From an uncultured Bacteroidia bacterium (GTDB lineage: Bacteria; Bacteroidota; Bacteroidia; Bacteroidales; F082), in contig CACYHX010000001.1 in assembly GCA_902774365.1 (NCBI GenBank), forward strand, positions 108,554-172,553: a stretch of 64,000 nt of DNA, in the 5' to 3' direction. Both the position numbers and the translations under genes were made by a program. The first letter of the stretch is position 1. Each line of letters starts with the position of its first letter. The notes beneath the pieces were generated by a model that was not told the DNA's origin, did not search any database, and saw nothing but the letters and a program-made list of their open reading frames with translations. Below are positions 61,216 to 64,000 of the stretch, one piece after another.

Positions 61216-62582
61216 TGATGAGCGAACCTAAGACCATATTCAAGCAAGGCTGTGAGGTGGCTTTCGATGAGGAACACTGGCAGAAAATCAACTACAGCAC
61301 GGGGTGCCATGAGCAAAATTTTGCCAAAGGCAAGGTGAATTACCGTAACCTCGACCTCGAAAAGCAGCGTGCCTACACCTTGCGTAACAAGTCGCTGCTG
61401 AATTTGGAGAAGCTCTTGGTCGACTTTGAGACGCATTTCACCGATAATGGCGGCAAGGTGCTCTGGGCCCGCAACGCCGACGATGCCTTGACGATGATTT
61501 TCGACCTCATCCGCAAGGAGAAAGCCAATGCCATCACGCGTTCCAATTCCACCGTGCTTGACGAAATCGAGTTGAATGGCTTTCTGGAGCGTAACAACAT
61601 CCGTGTGGTGGAGACCGAAGTCGGACGTTTCATCTTGCATCTGGCCAAGCAAAAGTCATATCACCCGTTGTCGCCTTCCATCCATCTCTCCAAGGAGGAA
61701 AACAATGCCATCCTTACAGAGAACTTCAAGTTGAAGTCTGACAGTTCCATCAAACAGATGGTCAACTTTGTGCGGCATGAGGTGGCTGTCGAAAGCCAGG
61801 AGGTCAAAATCTGCATCACGGGTGCCAACTTCCTGATTTCGGAAGCGGGTGGCGTGGTGCTCACCGAAAACGAAGGCAACATCTTGAAATCCACATCGAC
61901 GGCTAAAGTCCACATCGTGGTGGCTGGCATCGACAAGATGATTCCTACGGTCGACGACCTTGGCGTGTTGCTGCCTTTGCTTTCGCTCCATTCCAACGGA
62001 CAAAGCATGGCTGCCTGCAATAGCATTACCTTTGGTCCGGCCAAACACGACAACGGTCCCGAGCAGGTGTATGTGATCTTGCTTGACAACAACCGCTCTT
62101 CGTTGCTTTCGCACGAAAAACAACGTCAGGTGATGTCGTGCATCCAATGCGGGGCTTGCGTGAGTGTGTGTCCCATCTATAAAAACATCGGTGGCTATTC
62201 CTATGGCACCAAGCACATCGGTCCGGTGGGCACAGTGATGACGCCCTTGATGGAAGGCTTGGAGGAGTACAACCACCTCAATGCGGCCTGTTCGCTCTGC
62301 GGTCGATGTGTCGAAATTTGTCCCGTGAAGATTCCGTTGGACGACCTCATCATCGAAAACCGCCATTTGGCCATCACGGAAAAGACGGGCAATTCGCGGT
62401 ACGATACCTTGCTGAAGACCATGATATGGCACTGCAAGTCGCGCAAGAAGATGGATGGTCCGCTGTTTTTTAAAAAGATGGAGATGAAACGTTTGTTGGC
62501 ACCGCTTTGGGGCGATAACAGACCTATGCCCGAGTTTGCCTCCAAGTCGTTCAGCCAGCAGTGGAGAGAACGCAATCTATAG
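61212..62582 (+). CDS. lutB: LutB-like iron-sulfur protein (L-lactate utilisation type)
   Basis: The protein has 456 residues. The first part is the LUD domain (WARNADDALTMIFDLIRK, ANAITRSNSTVLDEIELNGF). The second part has two 4Fe-4S motifs of the ferredoxin type (CIQCGACVSVCPIY and CSLCGRCVEICPV), close to LutB/YkgF. In LutABC the complex oxidises lactate to pyruvate, and B is the electron-transfer subunit. No lutA or lutC is visible on either side, so this may be a lone homologue with another partner. The start overlaps rpiB by ATGA. It ends directly before a strong inverted-repeat block. Confidence 0.8.
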   Translation: MMMSEPKTIFKQGCEVAFDEEHWQKINYSTGCHEQNFAKGKVNYRNLDLEKQRAYTLRNKSLLNLEKLLVDFETHFTDNGGKVLWARNADDALTMIFDLIRKEKANAITRSNSTVLDEIELNGFLERNNIRVVETEVGRFILHLAKQKSYHPLSPSIHLSKEENNAILTENFKLKSDSSIKQMVNFVRHEVAVESQEVKICITGANFLISEAGGVVLTENEGNILKSTSTAKVHIVVAGIDKMIPTVDDLGVLLPLLSLHSNGQSMAACNSITFGPAKHDNGPEQVYVILLDNNRSSLLSHEKQRQVMSCIQCGACVSVCPIYKNIGGYSYGTKHIGPVGTVMTPLMEGLEEYNHLNAACSLCGRCVEICPVKIPLDDLIIENRHLAITEKTGNSRYDTLLKTMIWHCKSRKKMDGPLFFKKMEMKRLLAPLWGDNRPMPEFASKSFSQQWRERNL

Positions 62583-62584
62583 TT

Positions 62585-62691
62585 TTTTTGAAGGAATGTC
62601 ATACCGAGTCCTTCCGCCCATAGATACACTCCCTCCTTCGTCGGTCGGTATGACATGGGCGGAAGGGCGAGCGTATCTATTCTTTCAAAAA
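62585..62691. repeat. Block of interleaved inverted repeats between lutB-like gene and reverse transcriptase
   Basis: An outer stem TTTTTGAAGGA/TCTTTCAAAAA (62585-62595/62681-62691, one G.T) encloses three pairs in interleaved order. These are TGTCATACCGA (62597-62607) with 62645-62655, CCTTCCGCCCAT (62610-62621) with 62655-62666, and ATAGATAC (62620-62627) with 62673-62680. Only one of the three can form at a time, or they form pseudoknots. It overlaps the stop of the reverse transcriptase gene. Confidence 0.85.
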
Positions 62692-63879
62692 CTTATAGTA
62701 CTCGTTTACCAGGCTTCGATACCCTAACGCCTTCAGTTGCTCATAATCAACCTTGTAGTTGGCCTTATTGTGTTTTCCCGTGCTTAAAAACCTGATGTTT
62801 TGCTGCAGGTAATGGTCGATTTCCTTCAGTCCGTCCGTTTGGGTGATGACGGGGAAAAACCACCGTGACCAGGTCAAAGTCTCCGGGTCGTCGCTTTCGA
62901 AGAACTTGCGGTTGAAATAGTTGATGAGCGCTTTCATCGCCTTTTCGGGTTCGATGTGCTTCTTATGGCTCCAGCGCAATAATGACCTGGCTTGGCGCGA
63001 AATCTTGCCTTTCATCTTCTTTTTCGTTGCCTCCGAGATGTCGACGTCGTGACCGTGACACTTGAACCCTAAGAACTCGTAAGCCTCATCGGGCGAATAG
63101 ATCTTCTCCTTGTCGGGGTTGACTTCCAGATGAGCCTGTGCCAAAAAGTTGCACATCTGATTTTTGTATTCTTGAAGGGTCTCATAATCAGGGGCGAACA
63201 TGATGATGTCGTCGGAATAGCGGGCATAGACGACACCTTTATTATAATAATAGCGGTCGACTTCCTTCAGATAGACATCGGCGAGGAAAGGTGCTGTGGG
63301 TGTGCCAGCCATCACGCCGTGGTGTTCTTCGATGACTTGTCCGTTGCTGACGGCGAGGTTGGTGGTCAGCAGCTTTTCGAAAAACGAGTACAACGGCGTG
63401 TCGTCGGCCAGCATCTCTTTCAGCATGGGCAGCAGGATGCCGATGTCGATGGAGTTGAAATAGTCGTGGATGTCGAGTTTGTAGGCCCACATCTTCTGTC
63501 CTTGGATGGCCTTGTTGATTTTGTGGACGGCATCATGGGCTTTCAGTCCTCGGCGGAAGGCGTAGCAGTTGGGTGCAAACTGGTCGTCGTATTTATAAAG
63601 CAGGAAGGCGATGACTTTGAGGACAAGCATCTCTTCGGGGGCAAAGCTATAGACGACGCGTTTCTTGCCCGAGCCCATCTTGTTCACCAGCTTTTTTGTT
63701 GGGATGCCGAGTCCTTCGCCTTGAGCGATTTTGGTGGCCAAGGGCAAATAGTCTTCCCGTTCCACGAAGGCATCGGCCTCATCGAACTCATGCCAGCTGA
63801 AGCGGCCTTTCATGAGGCGATAGGCAAGAAACTCTTCCCAGGTCTCCTGACGGGTCAGTTGAGAGATGATACTTTCCAT
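62677..63879 (-). CDS. Orphan reverse transcriptase
   Basis: The protein has 400 residues from the ATG at 63879; a longer frame from 63930 has a poor N-terminus. RT motifs are intact: KLDIHDYFNSIDIGILL (about 134-150, first catalytic Asp), GVMAGTPTAPFLADVYL (about 188-204) and the YARYSDDIIMF active site (YSDD at 221-224). A thumb-like C-terminus follows (YEFLGFKCHGHDVDISEATK). There is no NAXXH or VTG of retrons, no SQ motif of diversity-generating elements and no HNH or intron around it. It belongs to the non-retron, non-DGR group of unknown-type or abortive-infection-like reverse transcriptases. Function unknown; defence is an inference. Confidence 0.8.
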   Translation of the reverse strand: MESIISQLTRQETWEEFLAYRLMKGRFSWHEFDEADAFVEREDYLPLATKIAQGEGLGIPTKKLVNKMGSGKKRVVYSFAPEEMLVLKVIAFLLYKYDDQFAPNCYAFRRGLKAHDAVHKINKAIQGQKMWAYKLDIHDYFNSIDIGILLPMLKEMLADDTPLYSFFEKLLTTNLAVSNGQVIEEHHGVMAGTPTAPFLADVYLKEVDRYYYNKGVVYARYSDDIIMFAPDYETLQEYKNQMCNFLAQAHLEVNPDKEKIYSPDEAYEFLGFKCHGHDVDISEATKKKMKGKISRQARSLLRWSHKKHIEPEKAMKALINYFNRKFFESDDPETLTWSRWFFPVITQTDGLKEIDHYLQQNIRFLSTGKHNKANYKVDYEQLKALGYRSLVNEYYKFLKE

Positions 63880-63910
63880 GATAAAAAAGAAAAAGGGGAA
63901 AGATTTTGAA

Positions 63911-63981
63911 TCGGTAAAATTACCGATCACGAGAGGGTACCTTGTCGGGTTGCCTGCAAAACCGAGAAATGAACGACAAGG
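63911..63981. repeat. Palindrome and inverted repeats upstream of the reverse transcriptase
   Basis: A perfect palindrome TCGGTAAAATTACCGA lies at 63911-63926. Beyond it, arms CCTTGTCG (63940-63947) and CGACAAGG (63974-63981) form an eight-base stem that encloses an inner stem GGTT/AACC (63948-63951/63960-63963). A further CTGCC/GGCAG hairpin sits at 63982-63997. The region is cut off by the window end. Confidence 0.7.
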
Positions 63982-64000
63982 CTGCCTCCTTCGGCAGGCG

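Noticed and set aside
62677-63879. Group II intron maturase
   Set aside because: No HNH or clear maturase X region and no intron-like RNA domains were seen on either side; the protein is too short.
62677-64000. Retron or diversity-generating retroelement
   Set aside because: The reverse transcriptase lacks the retron NAXXH and VTG motifs and the DGR SQ motif. No variable/template repeat pair is visible, and the upstream RNA lies partly outside the window.

Overview
The window is 64 kb of a Bacteroidota chromosome, most likely from the order Bacteroidales. Three things point there: many promoters of the TAnnTTTG (-7) type, a SusC/SusD pair with BACON-domain lipoproteins, and several secreted proteins ending in the type IX secretion (T9SS) C-terminal sorting domain. 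No species can be named from the sequence alone. No prophage, insertion sequence or CRISPR array was seen.

Region 1 (1-16.7 kb) is mostly housekeeping. It holds the end of tsaB, a T9SS-exported M28 peptidase, an AsmA/DUF748 protein, gltX, tRNA-Cys, a polytopic membrane protein, two tandemly duplicated BACON lipoproteins, rnr (RNase R), a cobalamin riboswitch in front of the anaerobic ribonucleotide reductase pair nrdD-nrdG, and proS. A family of perfect palindromes with arms TAGAGACG/CGTCTCTA sits just after three stop codons.

Region 2 (16.8-28.5 kb) holds a SusC-SusD-T9SS protein operon, a zinc-ribbon membrane protein, a GpsA-type glycerol-3-phosphate dehydrogenase and a stand-alone ANL-family (AMP-forming) acyl ligase.

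Region 3 (28.5-51.6 kb, minus strand) is a large aryl-polyene-type biosynthetic cluster. It starts with a tyrosine ammonia-lyase very similar to the Flavobacterium johnsoniae enzyme. It continues with a ketoreductase, several ketosynthases, two acyl carrier proteins, two hotdog dehydratases, a thioesterase, an O-methyltransferase, acyltransferases, a LolA-like carrier, a small EamA-like transporter, a GT2 glycosyltransferase, an MMPL exporter fused to an acyltransferase and a methyltransferase-like tail, and a desaturase/isomerase-like flavoprotein. A hydrolase, a PaaK-like ligase and a PlsC-like acyltransferase follow under their own promoter. Many genes overlap as ATGA or TGATG, so they are probably translationally coupled. 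The likely product is a tyrosine-derived, methylated polyene acid esterified to a lipid and moved to the outer membrane. One ketosynthase gene is a ketosynthase/chain-length-factor fusion that has taken up two unrelated families of intergenic repeats in frame.

Region 4 (51.7-64 kb) holds a lipid kinase, pgk, an AraC regulator, a T9SS beta-helix protein, an orphan Card1/Can2-like CARF nuclease, an S66 carboxypeptidase, a MORN-repeat protein, rpiB and a LutB-like iron-sulfur protein. It ends with a solitary reverse transcriptase of about 400 residues that is neither a retron nor a diversity-generating type. The reverse transcriptase is flanked on both sides by strong inverted repeats. With the CARF nuclease, it is the best candidate in the window for poorly described, defence-like biology.
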